A stretch of DNA of 64,000 nucleotides, taken from NCBI GenBank assembly GCA_024761205.1, contig JAMASS010000004.1, positions 1 through 64,000 of the forward strand. Direction: 5' to 3'. The notes beneath the pieces are model-generated. The model was not told where the DNA came from. It worked only from the letters and a program-made list of their open reading frames with translations, and did no database searches. The stretch comes from Limisphaerales bacterium. Lineage in GTDB: Bacteria > Verrucomicrobiota > Verrucomicrobiia > Limisphaerales > AAA164-E04. Shown one piece after another: positions 1 through 10,027 of this stretch. The stretch's first letter is position 1; each line of letters begins with the position of its first letter. The position numbers and the translations under genes were made by a program.

Positions 1-130
1 CCCGGTGGTGGTTGCCTTTCCTTGGGCTTGCCACCGAGATAGGTCTCATCCATCTCCACGGTCCCCCGAGCGCAACCGGGCTGCTCCCGAGGGGCGCACG
101 CAATCCGCTTGCGTCGGAAACTGATTGTTT

Positions 131-357
131 GAGGACTTCTCGAGGATGGGGCAACGGACGGCCTGAGCTCCTGCTCGGCCACGTGATCAAAGCCCTCCAC
201 TTGGCGCGGCTGCAAAATCGGCGTGTCTGCTCTTGCTTGGCGAGAGGCATAGCGACGGGGGGGTTGGCGTGGCCATGGGGGTGCAATCCCCATGTTTCCC
301 CAACCTCCCCACCGTTGAACAATCTTTATTGGCAAGAAATCCGGACGAGTCCGATTT
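131..357 (+). repeat. Dispersed degenerate repeat, copy A
   Basis: This stretch resembles 15625-15950 in the same orientation. Shared blocks include GAGGACTTCTCGAGG (131-145), GATCAAAGCC, a small perfect hairpin CATGGGG...CCCCATG (273-293) and a trailing GAAATCCGG block. No reading frame explains the similarity. Between the shared blocks the copies have diverged and differ in length, so this is an old dispersed element or a structured non-coding remnant. Confidence 0.5.
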
Positions 358-541
358 GCTTCTGATCATTCAAACACACGATCTGATTCACCTTCAATTT
401 CGCCTTTCCCAAGGCAGGTAAGAGCATGTCGGCGAGAATCGCAATCACAACCAACAATTCACTTAGTGTGAACCATCGGGTTCGAAGTCGATACTGGCTC
501 ATTTTCATTAGGACTAATAGCGAACCATGGCTTTTAGACAA
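326..541 (-). pseudogene. Prepilin-type N-terminal methylation domain protein, truncated
   Basis: The minus-strand frame contains a recognisable type IV prepilin leader: a basic start, then [20 protein letters not shown] followed by ALGKAK and a [10 protein letters not shown]-like segment. This matches the N-terminal cleavage/methylation motif of secreted pseudopilins common in Verrucomicrobia and Planctomycetes. The family consensus has a Glu at position 5 of the mature protein, which is present (SELL). The frame stops about 40 residues after the helix, whereas these proteins are usually 150-300 residues, so only the front end remains. The export machinery is not in the window. Confidence 0.65.
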
Positions 542-839
542 GAACCCCCGGAAATAATCCGAGAGAACACCACTTCTTGGCCTTAGTCGGCGGCTTCAAT
601 TTTACCATCGTCGCACCCTTGCCTCCATCAATTCGCTGGCTACAGCGAAAGACTCCACCCAATCAAGTCTTTCCAAGATCGAATGCACTGTCCGGCACAA
701 ATTCCCAAAGCCTCTCCCATAACATCGCTCTGACCAACAGAATCCCCTTCTCTCGACAGGCTTTCAGATAATCCGGAACGACATCCTTCACCTCCTTGAG
801 CCGAAATGTGTGGAGATCCAACTCATCAGTAATCGGCAT
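542..839 (-). pseudogene. Smr-domain (MutS2 C-terminal-like) protein, frameshifted
   Basis: Reading from 839 leftwards gives MPITDELDLHTFRLKEVKD, then VVPDYLKACREKGI, the N-terminal half of an Smr domain including its LDLHTF signature. After that the frame is lost. A GxALG/WVES-like middle and a GGKGATMVKL-like end appear in other frames. Stand-alone Smr proteins of about 90-100 residues are nucleic-acid-binding or nicking proteins. The frameshift falls where the conserved HGKGTG loop should be, so the product would be inactive. Identification rests on the first 35 residues plus the end motif. Confidence 0.65.
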
Positions 840-1012
840 CTACTATCGGGTCCTCGGAGAACGGAAAACTCCCCTTATGATCTGGACTAGAATTCATCAC
901 ACCGGTCTTTGTCTTCGTGTCTACTGTGCGTTTCGATAGATCAGCTGATTGACCACCAAGTGGTCCGGAAACTCACCTGCCATCTCGCAGCCCCAAGCGT
1001 TTGTTCTGCGAA

Positions 1013-1262
1013 CTACCTCTCAGTTGGTTCAAGGAAATAATACATGCCACCTTCATCTGCCAAGGCAGCGTGAAGGGCGTTTTCCATCTTTTTGAGAACC
1101 TCAAGCATACTTAAGTATCCGCAATGAGATTCTTGGTCTCTCCCTGACCCGCCTTAATATCATACAGTTCATCCGTGTCCCACAAACCATCCTAGGCAAT
1201 ATACTTATCTTGGTTGCCACGCACTCTAAACACCGTAGGCAACCCGTCGAAAATTTTGAGAA
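1013..1262 (-). pseudogene. Sulfatase C-terminal remnant
   Basis: Minus-strand translation gives a stretch typical of sulfatase C-termini: VFRVRGNQDKYIA, then DGLWDTDELYDIK, GETKNLIAD, and in another frame KKMENALHAALADEGGMYYF. An in-frame TAG interrupts the first part and a frameshift separates the second. The catalytic N-terminal portion is absent; upstream sequence is a GC-rich block that does not continue the gene. A different, complete sulfatase lies at 5448. Confidence 0.65.
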
Positions 1263-1932
1263 TTAAACACAGGACTCCATGTTTTTGCTTCTTCGATCTT
1301 CGGGGCGAGGCTTCCTTGGCCTAGGGATTTTGCCGCTTTCTTGACCTTCTCACTGGCGGCCGGATTTTCCCCGCTGCGGCTAGGCTTGAACCGCCCCGAG
1401 GCGGACCTGTCAGCGCGGGGGGACTCTCCAAGCCTGATTTCGTTGCAACCGCTCGCACGAATGGAATCCCCATCTTCAAGCGCGACCCAGAAAGCGGGAA
1501 CGCCACCGCCCCAACAATCCAAGCCGTCTTCCGCCCGCCGCCCAGCTCCCTCCTGGATGGCAAGGACGAGAACCCCTCCGGCTGGCTTACACCGGACGCC
1601 TGACACCCGCTGGCGGCGCGGCAAGGGGGACTGCTCAAAGAGCGCCAAGCTGATTCGCTCGGCAAAGACTTGCCGCCCCGGGTCGAGGTTTCCGAGACGC
1701 GCGGCCCCAGCCTCAGCGCGGCAAGGAGCGCCACTGAATCCCGGCGGATTTTCTCAAGGCGGCCAAGAGCCCCTCTTCGCCGGAAACCGATCCATGAACG
1801 CAAAGGCGCCGACCGGTTCATCTCTGCTTTCGCTCGCGCAAGGTCAGGAAAACAAAAATATTGCGGCGCCAAATGCTTAATTTCTAAAATTTTAGTAGCA
1901 TTTTTATTTTCCTTTGCTACATTCACCCGCCT
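1263..1932. other. GC-rich non-coding block
   Basis: About 670 bases with open frames on both strands but no frame that reads like a protein: Arg, Pro and Ser dominate in all of them, as expected from GC-rich non-coding DNA. It separates the sulfatase remnant from the dksA-like gene. I see no transposase, RNA gene or clear repeat in it. The last 70 bases, which are AT-rich, could hold the promoter of the downstream operon. Confidence 0.5.
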
Positions 1933-2028
1933 TTGATATCCCAATGCGCCAACAAAGAGCCTTTTGCTCGGACCAGTTTGTCACTGATTGAGAGCAAGCA
2001 ATGGGAAACAGCACGAAGGCAAGTAGTC

Positions 2029-2670
2029 GTGACAGCAAAGAAAAAAGCGGCCAAGAAAGCGAGTGGGCGGAGGAAACGGGCTAAAGCCCCAGTCGCTACG
2101 GCTACGACAGCTGCCATCCTGGGCATCCCGCCAGCCCGGGCAAAGGCGAAGAAAGCCAAGAGCAAAAAGGGCGACACGGGATATAAACCCATCAAGGTTA
2201 AACCGAAGTGGGAAAAATATTACCGCACGCTGGTTGGACTACATGATCGCCTACTCAATCAAATGGATGAATTGGCCAAAGAATCCGCCGAGCAACTTCA
2301 GGGTTACAGCCTCCACATGGCGGACTCTGGCACCGATAATTTCGACCGTGATTTTGCCCTCAGCCTCCTTTCCTCCGACCAGGACGCTGTGTATGAGATC
2401 GAAGAAGCCCTCAAAAGAATCGAGAAGGGGACTTACGGAGTGTGCGAACTGACCGGTAAATCGATCCCAAAAGCCCGCCTAGAGGCCATTCCGTGGACTC
2501 GCTTCACTGTGGATGCCCAAGCGCAACTTGAGAAGGATGGGGCGCTCCGCCAACGGCGGCTCGGGGTGCTAGGTTCGGTTGATTCAACCGGTAGCCGCAG
2601 TACGGCCCATGAAGTCGACGACGACGATGACAGCGTTAACAAACCTGCCACCGCTAAAGACAAAGATTAA
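2029..2670 (+). CDS. DksA/TraR-family zinc-finger-type regulator
   Basis: The product belongs to the DksA/TraR family, whose members bind the RNA polymerase secondary channel and adjust promoter choice. A Lys/Ala-rich N-terminal tail is followed by a coiled-coil region (KYYRTLVGLHDRLLNQMDEL) and the family C-terminal segment with LKRIEKGTYGVCELTGKSI. Classical DksA has four zinc cysteines; here only one (YGVCEL) is visible, a zinc-less variant I believe is common in Verrucomicrobia. I chose the GTG at 2029 because a GAAGG lies upstream and the tail becomes the usual AKKKAAKK type; an upstream ATG at 1933 is possible. The rpmG start follows 3 bases after the stop, so the genes are probably co-transcribed. 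Confidence 0.85.
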   Translation: MTAKKKAAKKASGRRKRAKAPVATATTAAILGIPPARAKAKKAKSKKGDTGYKPIKVKPKWEKYYRTLVGLHDRLLNQMDELAKESAEQLQGYSLHMADSGTDNFDRDFALSLLSSDQDAVYEIEEALKRIEKGTYGVCELTGKSIPKARLEAIPWTRFTVDAQAQLEKDGALRQRRLGVLGSVDSTGSRSTAHEVDDDDDSVNKPATAKDKD

Positions 2671-2673
2671 AGA

Positions 2674-2841
2674 ATGCCACGCGAAATAGTTACCATCGAA
2701 TGCACCGAAGCTCGCGCCGAAGGAAAACCGCCTTCACGCTATATGACTTCCCGAAACAAGAAGCTGCAGACTGAAAAGGTGGAGAAAAAGAAATACAACC
2801 CATTCCTGCGACGCCACACCCTGCACCGAGAAATCAAATAG
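2674..2841 (+). CDS. rpmG: 50S ribosomal protein L33 (bL33)
   Basis: This 55-residue ORF starts [13 protein letters not shown] and ends [14 protein letters not shown]. The YMTSRNKK and [11 protein letters not shown] segments are characteristic of bL33. The protein sits in the large ribosomal subunit near the E site. The gene lies 3 bases after the DksA-like gene and 17 bases before rpsR. The zinc-ribbon cysteines of some L33 paralogues are not present, so this is the zinc-free form. Confidence 0.93.
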   Translation: MPREIVTIECTEARAEGKPPSRYMTSRNKKLQTEKVEKKKYNPFLRRHTLHREIK

Positions 2842-2858
2842 ACGAATCCTACTTCATC

Positions 2859-3110
2859 ATGGCACGTAAGAAAGGTAAAGACAAACGACGTAACGACACC
2901 AGTCGATACCAATCCCGCACCCCGAGGCCAAAACCAAAGATTGACTTCACCATCGACGCCCTCGACTTTCGGAACGTCGACCTCCTCCAGCAGTTCGTGA
3001 CGGGTCAGGGTCGTTTGTTACCTCGCAAATACACCAATCTGCCCGCCCACTATCAGCGGAAGCTCAGTCGCTCGGTGAAACAAGCCCGACAAATGCTCCT
3101 AATGCGGTAG
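2859..3110 (+). CDS. rpsR: 30S ribosomal protein S18 (bS18)
   Basis: This 83-residue protein has the core bS18 features: a basic N-terminus, IDALDFRNVDLLQQFV, GQGRLLPRKYTNL and a helix with YQRKLSRSVKQARQM. bS18 binds 16S rRNA on the platform beside bS6. It ends the dksA-like/rpmG/rpsR operon and is followed 35 bases later by a clear intrinsic terminator. The pairing of rpmG with rpsR is a frequent bacterial arrangement. Confidence 0.96.
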   Translation: MARKKGKDKRRNDTSRYQSRTPRPKPKIDFTIDALDFRNVDLLQQFVTGQGRLLPRKYTNLPAHYQRKLSRSVKQARQMLLMR

Positions 3111-3144
3111 AAGAACGGGGTTTGTCACAATCTCTGCGAACGAG

Positions 3145-3175
3145 AGACCACGCCTAGTTGCGCGGTCTTTCTTTT
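3145..3175 (+). terminator. Rho-independent terminator after rpsR
   Basis: The inverted arms AGACC-A-CGC (3145-3153) and GCG-C-GGTCT (3160-3168) enclose a 6-base loop and are followed by TTTCTTTT. There is one internal mismatch. Position and T-tract fit termination of the dksA-like/rpmG/rpsR transcript. Confidence 0.8.
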
Positions 3176-3575
3176 GGAATCCTTGATTCGTGAGTTCCAC
3201 CGGTGCGGTGAATGACGACGAGAGTGTGCCCCACCCAAAAGTTCCGATTTCGTCAGGGCTTATCTCTCGGCAACCGCACGATTTTCGACTCGCACGCCCC
3301 ACAAAAGCGGCTTCCCCTCGCCCCCCGAACATCAAAAGAGAGACGAGACAACAGCACTAACTAAGACCCAACCCTAGTCATGGATAATCGATTGGTTGAG
3401 CGCCCCTCTGGAGCTCGCTTGACCAATCACTGCCCCAAAACCGCAATGAACCTTCCCCTCCGAATCCCCGTTTGACTTAAGTCAGCGACTGATCAAGGTT
3501 AGTTTGCAAAGGTGTGAAAGAAACGAGCCGTTTCTGGGAATTACAAATGGCCTTCTCATCGAGCATCCCTTGGTT
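3176..3575. other. Non-coding stretch, nothing recognised
   Basis: Roughly 400 bases between the rpsR terminator and the sigma-factor pseudogene. Frames on both strands are short and give no family-like sequence. It may contain the promoter of the former sigma-factor gene. Confidence 0.4.
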
Positions 3576-4003
3576 ATGAACGATATTCCAATTACCCAAC
3601 CAACGCTGTTGTTCAAGGTTCGAGATGCAGACGACAACCTCGCTTGAGAGCAATTCGTCAACATCACACCCCTCTCGTTTTTGGATACTATCGCCAAAGA
3701 GTCTTTCAGGATGCCGATGCCTCGGCCATCTCTCAGGAAGTGATGCGAACCGTCACCCAGAAAATCAACGGCTTTGATTACAGCAAGAAAAAGGGAACCT
3801 GCCGAGGCTAGTTGCTGACCGTAACACGAAACAAACTTCTGAAGTATTTTGCCAAACTTCAAAAACATCCACAAAAGAGCGGTAGAACCACGATTCGAGC
3901 CCAAATAGAGGCGCCCCCACAGAAGAGAAACGGACGAACGGAACGCGCCCTCAGTTTGGGTGCCGCCTACATCGCCTGCTCAGCATCTGCGTTTCCATCC
4001 TAG
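3576..4003 (+). pseudogene. ECF-type RNA polymerase sigma factor, degraded
   Basis: From the ATG at 3576 the text reads MNDIPITQPTLLFKVRDADD, the usual opening of planctomycete/verrucomicrobial ECF sigma factors. After a TGA it continues as EQFVNITPL. In a second frame comes FQDADASAISQEVMRTVTQK, then GFDYSKKKGTCRG, a TAG replacing the expected Trp, and LLTVTRNKLLKYFAKL. These correspond to sigma region 2 (QDADAxDxxQEV and RGWLxTVxRN). At least two nonsense changes and a frameshift are present, and no region 4 is recognisable. Such factors usually control surface or secreted-protein regulons. Confidence 0.8.
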
Positions 4004-4543
4004 GTCAAGTCCAGTGGTCGTTCGAGCAGCACCCATTCATCCACGAGCCAGCCGTTCTATCGCATCACCTCGGTCCCGCACCCGCCAGGCATCGCGCCGG
4101 TTCGCCATATTCTGTTTTCGATAGCCAATCAGTAACCAGACCGACCTGCCTCACCAAGGCGCCGTTACTCGCAGGTAAATGCCGTAACGCTTCGTTGACG
4201 CCACAAAAACTGCCAAACCCAACCTCAGCCTCAACCTACTGCTTCAAGTTTTGAGAAGCACCGCCGCACCTTCGTCTAGCGGACTCATCAGCCAGTGACT
4301 CATGTCTCCTCCCCTTGGCATCGGCCTCTACACACGCCAAACACATCACAAACTCAAGAAACCAATCCGGAACCGGCAGCAGGGAGATTCGGCGAATCCC
4401 AGATTCGGGCGCCAAAATTTATCGTTTCCCAACACGCAACGCCGCTTGGCGGCTCAGGCTCAAGATCGTTCACTGAAATAACCCAGGATTTTTCCCATGC
4501 AAAACGTTGATTATTTCCCTAGCGAGCCTGGAAACTGCCCGCC
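4004..4543. other. Non-coding stretch, nothing recognised
   Basis: About 540 bases with only short open frames and no family-like text. It lies between two pseudogenes and is probably the eroded remainder of the sigma-factor operon. Confidence 0.4.
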
Positions 4544-5290
4544 GTGAAATTAATCATCGTTCTTGGTCTGTTGGCATTAATTGGCTCAACCGTTGAAGCT
4601 CAGCTCGAGAAAAAGTGGGAGGTTACGGTTAAGGGGATTGGGGTCGGTATGTCACAACATCGGGCGAGTATAACGTGATACATGGTGACGATGGTTCAGT
4701 AGGGTTGATGCTAGGCAGAGCGACAATTGCCTTGATTGATCAAAATGGTGAACTTATCACTCTGTCTCCAATGAGTTTGGACCTGACGCCGATGCTGATT
4801 CTTTTGAATAGCCAATTTGTGGTGACATTAGAGTCCGACAGTCTGATTGTTCATACTGTTGAACGAGACGGAAGCAGTGGCAGTCTAAGGCGTGTTCAAG
4901 AAATAAAGGGCAGTTTTTACATATGGCAATGATCTTGCCTTTCTTCGAGTTAGCAACTTATACGGAATGCTTTATTCTCTCACCGATGTTGATGGCGGAA
5001 AGACCAGTTCTAGGACCAAAATTACGAAATGGAGGCTATCGGATTCCAGCATTTTGGGGCAGCCTCACTTGGAATCCAAAAAAAACTTCGGTCAATAAAG
5101 TTACCCTGTCAGCCGATACAGAGAAAAACGCGGATTATCAGCTTCTCAAGGGCGCGACGGTCGATCAACCACTGGAACCGGTTCGAAATTTTTTGGCACG
5201 GGAGGTGCCGTAACCGTTAAGGAAGAGCAAGAGGACAAGGAATTCTTTAGGGTGAGAAAGAGGTTCCGCAACAACTCCCTCCCCAGCATG
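4544..5290 (+). pseudogene. Secreted surface-type protein of unknown function, frameshifted
   Basis: A GTG at 4544 opens a clean signal peptide (KLIIVLGLLALIGSTVEAQ). The frame then stops after about 40 codons, while the coding sense continues in another frame (YNVIHGDDGSVGLMLG). Further pieces follow in two more frames. The last contains KEEQEDKEFFRVRKRF, which resembles the EFFRVR end often seen in verrucomicrobial secreted repeat proteins. No catalytic domain is recognisable. At least three frame changes make this a pseudogene. The assignment as one former gene is inference from continuity of coding-like text. Confidence 0.5.
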
Positions 5291-5447
5291 GACCGCCCAA
5301 GAAGCCATAAGCCCCACGGCCATGACGGCGCCTAATCCATATCCGACACTTTTAGCTTTAGGCAAGACGCCTTCCGCCATGATTCAAAAATCGCAACCTT
5401 AGCCCAAGAGTTCCTTTGTCCGACCAAGTGAACCCAGCAGTCAAACC

Positions 5448-7112
5448 ATGTCCAACTGCACCAGTCCTCATCGTCAGCAGTCCCGAACATTGTCTTCTAA
5501 TCGTTGCCACCTCAGGCAAGACCGGCTGCGTCTGTTGCTAGCACTAGTCATTCTACTCGCCTCCGCTGTGCTCTTCGCTCACGCGGACAACAAACGCCCC
5601 CATATCTTAATCGCCTTCGCCGACGATTGGGGCAAATACGCCAGTGCCTACGCTGCTCGCACACCCGGCACCCCGAACGATGTGCTCCAGACGCCACATT
5701 TTGACCGTATCGCCCGTGAAGGCGTCCTCTTCCACAACGCCTTCGTGACCTCCCCATCATGCACCCCATGCCGGAGTTCACTTCTTTCGGGACAGTACTT
5801 TTGGCGAACCGGACGCGGCGCCATCCTTCAAGGGGCCGTTTGGGACAACACGATTCCCACCTACCCCTTACTCTTGAAAGACGCTGGATACCACATCGGA
5901 CACTCATACAAAGTCTGGGCGCCGGGCACGCCTCGGAACGCTCCCTACGGCGCCGATACCTATGCTTACAATCGCTTCGGCAATCGTTTCAACCGTTTCT
6001 CCCAAACTGTCAGCGCTGCGAAAAATCCCGACCGGGCACAAAAGGATCTTCTAAATGAAGTGCGTCGCAATTTTCAAGACTTCCTCTCCAAGCGACCGGC
6101 CGATTCTCCGTTCTCCTACTGGTTTGGGCCTACCAATTGCCACCGAAAATGGATACAAGGTTCGGGCGCCGCCCTTTGGGGCCTTCAACCGGAATCCTTG
6201 AAAGGGAAACTCCCGCCCTTTCTGCCGGATGTCCCCACCATTCGCGAAGATTTTGCCGACTACCTGGGAGAAGTTCAGGCCTTTGATGCCGCTGTTGGGG
6301 TGCTGATCGAGGAGCTTGAACGTATCGGCGAGCTCGAAAATACCCTGATCCTAGTCAGCGGTGATCACGGAATCCCCGGCTTTCCTCGGGCGAAATGCAA
6401 CCTTTACGATTTCGGGGTCGCCGTTCCCCTGGCGGTACGCTGGGGAAATACAATCGCTCCCAATCGACAAGTCGATGATTTCGTGAATCTCATGGACCTA
6501 GCACCCACCTTTCTCGAAGCGGCTGGTGTTGAGATTCCCTTTGTCATGACGGGAAAGAGCCTCGTACCCGTCCTGCAAGCTGTTGGCTCCGGACAGATCG
6601 ATCTGAGCCGGGACTTTGTGGTGACCGGCCGAGAACGGCACGTAGCCGCCGCCCGCCCCGGGTTCCTACCCTACCCCCAACGAGCGATCCGCACTGCGGA
6701 TTTTCTCTACATTCGGAATTTCAAACCGGACCGCTGGCCGATGGGCATCGCCCCGGGATTTGGCCTCCCGAGCGGCTCATTTCCCTCTCAAAAACAGCTT
6801 GAGAAAGACACCTTCGTCGCCTTTGCTGATCTCGACGCCAGTCCCACCAAGGCCTATCTCGGTAGCGTCCGAAACGACAACACGATGAAATCATACGTCG
6901 CCTACGCCTTTGGGCGCCGCTCCGAAGAAGAACTCTACGACCTCACGAAGGATCCGCATCAGCTGCATAACGTTGCCAGCCAAGCCTTCTATCAAGCGGT
7001 CAAAACAAAACTTGCAGCCCGATTGAATCAGGTTCTGGAGGAGACAAAAGATCCCCGGATTCATGATGAACCGATTTTCGAGCGCCCACCCTATGCCGGA
7101 CCTTTAAAGTAA
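5448..7112 (+). CDS. Secreted sulfatase (alkaline-phosphatase superfamily, heparan N-sulfatase-like)
   Basis: This 554-residue protein has an N-terminal hydrophobic segment (about residues 27-46) consistent with export. The mature part starts with [19 protein letters not shown], the metal-binding DDW motif of sulfatases. The [13 protein letters not shown] segment fits the C-x-P-x-R formylglycine signature, with the first Cys being the residue converted by a maturase. [11 protein letters not shown] supplies the second metal-binding motif. The C-terminus has the usual [17 protein letters not shown] pattern. The family hydrolyses sulfate esters or sulfamates of polysaccharides, probably host or algal glycans; the substrate cannot be read from sequence. 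No maturase gene is in the window. The gene is complete, unlike the sulfatase remnant at 1013. Confidence 0.92.
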   Translation: MSNCTSPHRQQSRTLSSNRCHLRQDRLRLLLALVILLASAVLFAHADNKRPHILIAFADDWGKYASAYAARTPGTPNDVLQTPHFDRIAREGVLFHNAFVTSPSCTPCRSSLLSGQYFWRTGRGAILQGAVWDNTIPTYPLLLKDAGYHIGHSYKVWAPGTPRNAPYGADTYAYNRFGNRFNRFSQTVSAAKNPDRAQKDLLNEVRRNFQDFLSKRPADSPFSYWFGPTNCHRKWIQGSGAALWGLQPESLKGKLPPFLPDVPTIREDFADYLGEVQAFDAAVGVLIEELERIGELENTLILVSGDHGIPGFPRAKCNLYDFGVAVPLAVRWGNTIAPNRQVDDFVNLMDLAPTFLEAAGVEIPFVMTGKSLVPVLQAVGSGQIDLSRDFVVTGRERHVAAARPGFLPYPQRAIRTADFLYIRNFKPDRWPMGIAPGFGLPSGSFPSQKQLEKDTFVAFADLDASPTKAYLGSVRNDNTMKSYVAYAFGRRSEEELYDLTKDPHQLHNVASQAFYQAVKTKLAARLNQVLEETKDPRIHDEPIFERPPYAGPLK

Positions 7113-7115
7113 AGG

Positions 7116-7853
7116 CTAAGGTGTTTCCAACTCCACGTAACCGGCAAACTTCCATTCATCATCAATCCGACGCATGGAAACCCTCTGCATACGTCCCGGT
7201 CCTTCAATGTAGACATCCATCATGACTTTATTATCGGAGACATCGCGTCGATTCAGCACTTGCAGGCCGGTAATAGCCGCAACATCAGACTGATGTTTGG
7301 TTGAGATTTCGGACTCGGTCTTGTCCTGCCATCTCTCCGCCATCCGCTCCTGCTCAGACGGTGCGAGGCTATCGAAGTAGGCCTGGGGATCTCCCTGCTG
7401 CATCGTCCAAATCGCCGACACCAGCGCATCCTCCGGTGAGGTGTAGCCGAGGAATTCCCAGCTTTCCCTCGGAAAACTTCGAAGTCCTTGTCCGGTACTC
7501 GGAGCATTGGCAACCGATTCCGTTGCCGACTCTCTCAACGATCGATTCTCTGCTTGCAGACGACGGTTCGTCTCCTGCAACTGCGCCAGGGAGTCCGCAC
7601 CCCCCCGCAACCGGTTGACCTCCCCTCTCAGCTTGTGAACCTCCCTTGCCTCACGCTGCAGCTGCTCAATCTCTGCCTGATGCTTCGCCTGCACCGCAGC
7701 GGCAGCATCACTAGCATTCGATTCCGCCGCCTTGAGCTGCTGCATCAACAAGCCATTCGCCGCTCGCAGCCGAGCGACCTCCTGCCAACCAAAAATGGCT
7801 GCCACCACACCAACTACCGAACATACCGTTAAGATAGAAACGAGAACTCTCAT
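7116..7853 (-). CDS. Membrane-anchored coiled-coil protein of unknown function
   Basis: This 245-residue protein has one N-terminal transmembrane segment (about residues 4-22), then a long heptad-rich coiled coil (about 25-115, many Gln, Glu, Arg, Ala), a short linker and a compact C-terminal domain (about 130-245) beginning SWEFLGYTSPEDALVSAIW. The C-terminal part resembles small periplasmic domains of verrucomicrobial proteins that I cannot name. It is convergent with the sulfatase, the two stops being 3 bases apart. The frame is intact and codon use looks normal, so I consider it a real gene. Confidence 0.7.
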   Translation of the reverse strand: MRVLVSILTVCSVVGVVAAIFGWQEVARLRAANGLLMQQLKAAESNASDAAAAVQAKHQAEIEQLQREAREVHKLRGEVNRLRGGADSLAQLQETNRRLQAENRSLRESATESVANAPSTGQGLRSFPRESWEFLGYTSPEDALVSAIWTMQQGDPQAYFDSLAPSEQERMAERWQDKTESEISTKHQSDVAAITGLQVLNRRDVSDNKVMMDVYIEGPGRMQRVSMRRIDDEWKFAGYVELETP

Positions 7854-8035
7854 ATTTTTGCGACAAGTCTAATCCCCCACCCATCGTCACACACCACTAG
7901 GACTTTTCCAGCCAGATCTCAACCAACCCATGTCTTGACCTCGCCTGGCACTTAGCACTTGAAACTTGGCACTCCGAATCCGCCCCGCGGCGGTTCAAAA
8001 ATCAACAATCTCTATATGCTACTCGCCATTCACCT

Positions 8036-8727
8036 CTACTCCGCAGACCCCGCGAAGATCAGCCCATTTTTCTCCGCATAAGCCGCTAACTCAAGGACGT
8101 TCTTAATCTCCAGTTTCTTCATAATACGATAGCGGTGGTTTTGCACGGATCACGTGTGCAACTTCAGTTCCTCGGCAATTTGTCCGCTCTTCAGCCCCTT
8201 AACAACCAGGCCCATGATATCCTGTTCCCGCAAGCTCAATATCTTGGAAAAATCACGGGATTTTGCGCTAGCTCAGAGCTGACTTTTTGGACTAACACCG
8301 CACAATAGCACTTCCCGGAAGCCACGTTCCTCATTCGCCTCCTCGAGGATATCCAGGGTCTGATTCTTTCCCACGTAGTAGCCATGAACCCCGATTTCAC
8401 GCAAACGACTTGATCGCAAAAGGGATCTTTCAATAGGGGAACATCAAGATGCAAACTCCCTGAATCGATGCCAAGAGCGATTCGGCCATCGAGATCCCGG
8501 CCAACTCCAGCATATCTATATCGGTCACAATAAGGTCCCGGATGCACCTCAAAACAAAACCTTCGCCCGGAAATGCCGTCAGCAAGACCGCCTAAGACAT
8601 CAAACTCCCAATTCATTTCCAGCACCTTGGCCAAAACGTTTCTGAGCAATTCCTGATTCTCGATGATTACTGCTCTGAAAGTTCTCACAGCGCTCGATAA
8701 GCGGCCACCAAAAGCAGACACCAGCAC
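8036..8727 (-). pseudogene. NarL/FixJ-type response regulator, degraded
   Basis: The N-terminal part on the minus strand reads FRAVIIENQELLRNVLAKVLE, the start of a receiver domain. The middle is shifted between frames (LREIGVHGYYVGKNQTLDIL). The C-terminal part, ending at 8036, is a clear LuxR-type helix-turn-helix: KILSLREQDIMGLVVKGLKS, then GQIAEELKLHT, a TGA and VQNHRYRIMKKLEI. The stop inside the recognition-helix region and at least one frameshift inactivate it. No sensor kinase is nearby. The original role would have been a DNA-binding two-component regulator. Confidence 0.82.
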
Positions 8728-9087
8728 TTAAAGCCTCACGCAGAGACACAGCGAAAGAGATAAGGAGAAACTCAGCGTCTCCGCGTGAGATTCAACACCG
8801 ATGCTACTCTGCCGGTCGATACGCATTCGAGAAAATCGCTGATTCTCACTCGCGCCATAGGTGCCGGACTCAGCCGATTGCCAAGTGTGTTTCATATCCG
8901 TGCTGTTCTCCAATTTCACTGTGACCGGTCCGTTTTCATCTGCGACAATCTCGACGCGGGGTTGGCAGGCGTGAAGATCGCATCGCCTGAGGCGGCAACC
9001 GGCCCCACTCCGTCAATCTATAATGCACGCAGCACCGCACCCTCGCCGCCCTCACTCGAACCTGCACTAGCTAGCGTGGCTAACCGG
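8728..9087. other. Intergenic region, nothing recognised
   Basis: About 360 bases between the response-regulator pseudogene and the end of the methylase pseudogene. Short frames on both strands do not resemble known proteins. A GAGACACAG/CTCTGCGTGAG-like repeated text near 8740-8790 is low-complexity rather than a site I can name. Confidence 0.35.
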
Positions 9088-9962
9088 TCAGTGAGTTAGA
9101 AGCAATCTATCGGTTACAACTTCACCTTCCAATGTTTGTCCGCTCATCTGAAAGCGTTTGAGCATCGACTTCCCGCAGTTCACAGCAACTTGGCGCCCGA
9201 ACAGAGAGGATGGAAACCTATAAGTGCAATCTTGGTTTCCTGATTTTTTGGAACTATCTAAGAGCTTAAGGCCACGAAGGCCCCGCGAGCCTTAGCCTGC
9301 TCAATTCTCCTAAAAAGATCATCTTGATCAAATCCTTGAGCACCGTAGAGGATGGCCTAGCTGTGGCTGTAGGGCGGGTCGCAATAAACAACATCACCCT
9401 CGCGCACTCTGTCCAAGGACTCCGCGTATTCACGATGAAAGAATTCCGCGCCACGAACGCGCTCCGCCCGTTCGTTAACACGCCTTCCGAAGACACCAAA
9501 GTGGATTGGCTTATGCACTCCGCATGGCGTTGACATGTAACCGTCTGCCTTGCGGAACCGTATCACGCCTCCATAAGCAGCGCGAGTTAAAAAGAGGAAA
9601 TCAGCTGCATTGGTATTTGCATTGTAGCGGGCTTTGATCTTCTCATACTGTTCGACCTTATCGCCTTGCTGTGCTTCCTCCCACCGTTCCCGATACCATT
9701 GTTTAATAATCTCAGGATTCTTTTTAAGCGTCTGCCAAATGGTGATCAGAGGTTTGAAGCTATCCGCAGCTTCTGCCTTGTTTGGCGCTAGCACGCCAAG
9801 AATGGCCCCTGAACCCAAAAACGGCTCATGGTAAGCACCAAATCTCTTGGGAAAAAAAGAAATAATTTCGTGCGCGAAGCGTTGCTTGTTCCCTATCCAC
9901 TTAAGGAGTTGCGCTTTGTAGGGCTGGACACTCAAGCATGTGTCAAGATGTGTGGATTCCAT
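9088..9962 (-). pseudogene. DNA adenine methylase (Dam/DpnM-like, type II RM), broken
   Basis: The minus-strand gene starts at the ATG at 9962 and contains QLLKWIGNKQRFAHEIISFF, the SAM-binding motif of alpha-class (D12) N6-adenine methylases, HEPFLGSGAIL, and the catalytic DPPYSH at about residue 200. Directly after DPPYSHS there is a TAG, and the same frame continues AILYGAQGFDQDDLFRRIEQ. A frameshift later, the expected family ending SMLKRFQMSGQTLEGEVV continues to a stop at 9088. One nonsense mutation and one frameshift therefore remove the C-terminal third. It diverges from the Xre-type gene at 10028 and forms an RM locus with it. Confidence 0.88.
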
Positions 9963-10027
9963 TTTTTCTGCGAAATCAAAAAATACAAGAATTTGGGATA
10001 TTCTACAAGCGAATATAGGATGTTTGT

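Noticed and set aside
1321-1944. Long open frames on both strands of the GC-rich block (up to about 200 codons)
   Set aside because: Composition is dominated by Arg, Pro, Ser and Gly in every frame with no family resemblance, as expected of GC-rich non-coding DNA.
5165-5380. Minus-strand ORF of 71 codons with a signal-like helix
   Set aside because: It overlaps the end of the plus-strand pseudogene and the sulfatase leader region; nothing beyond one hydrophobic stretch supports it.
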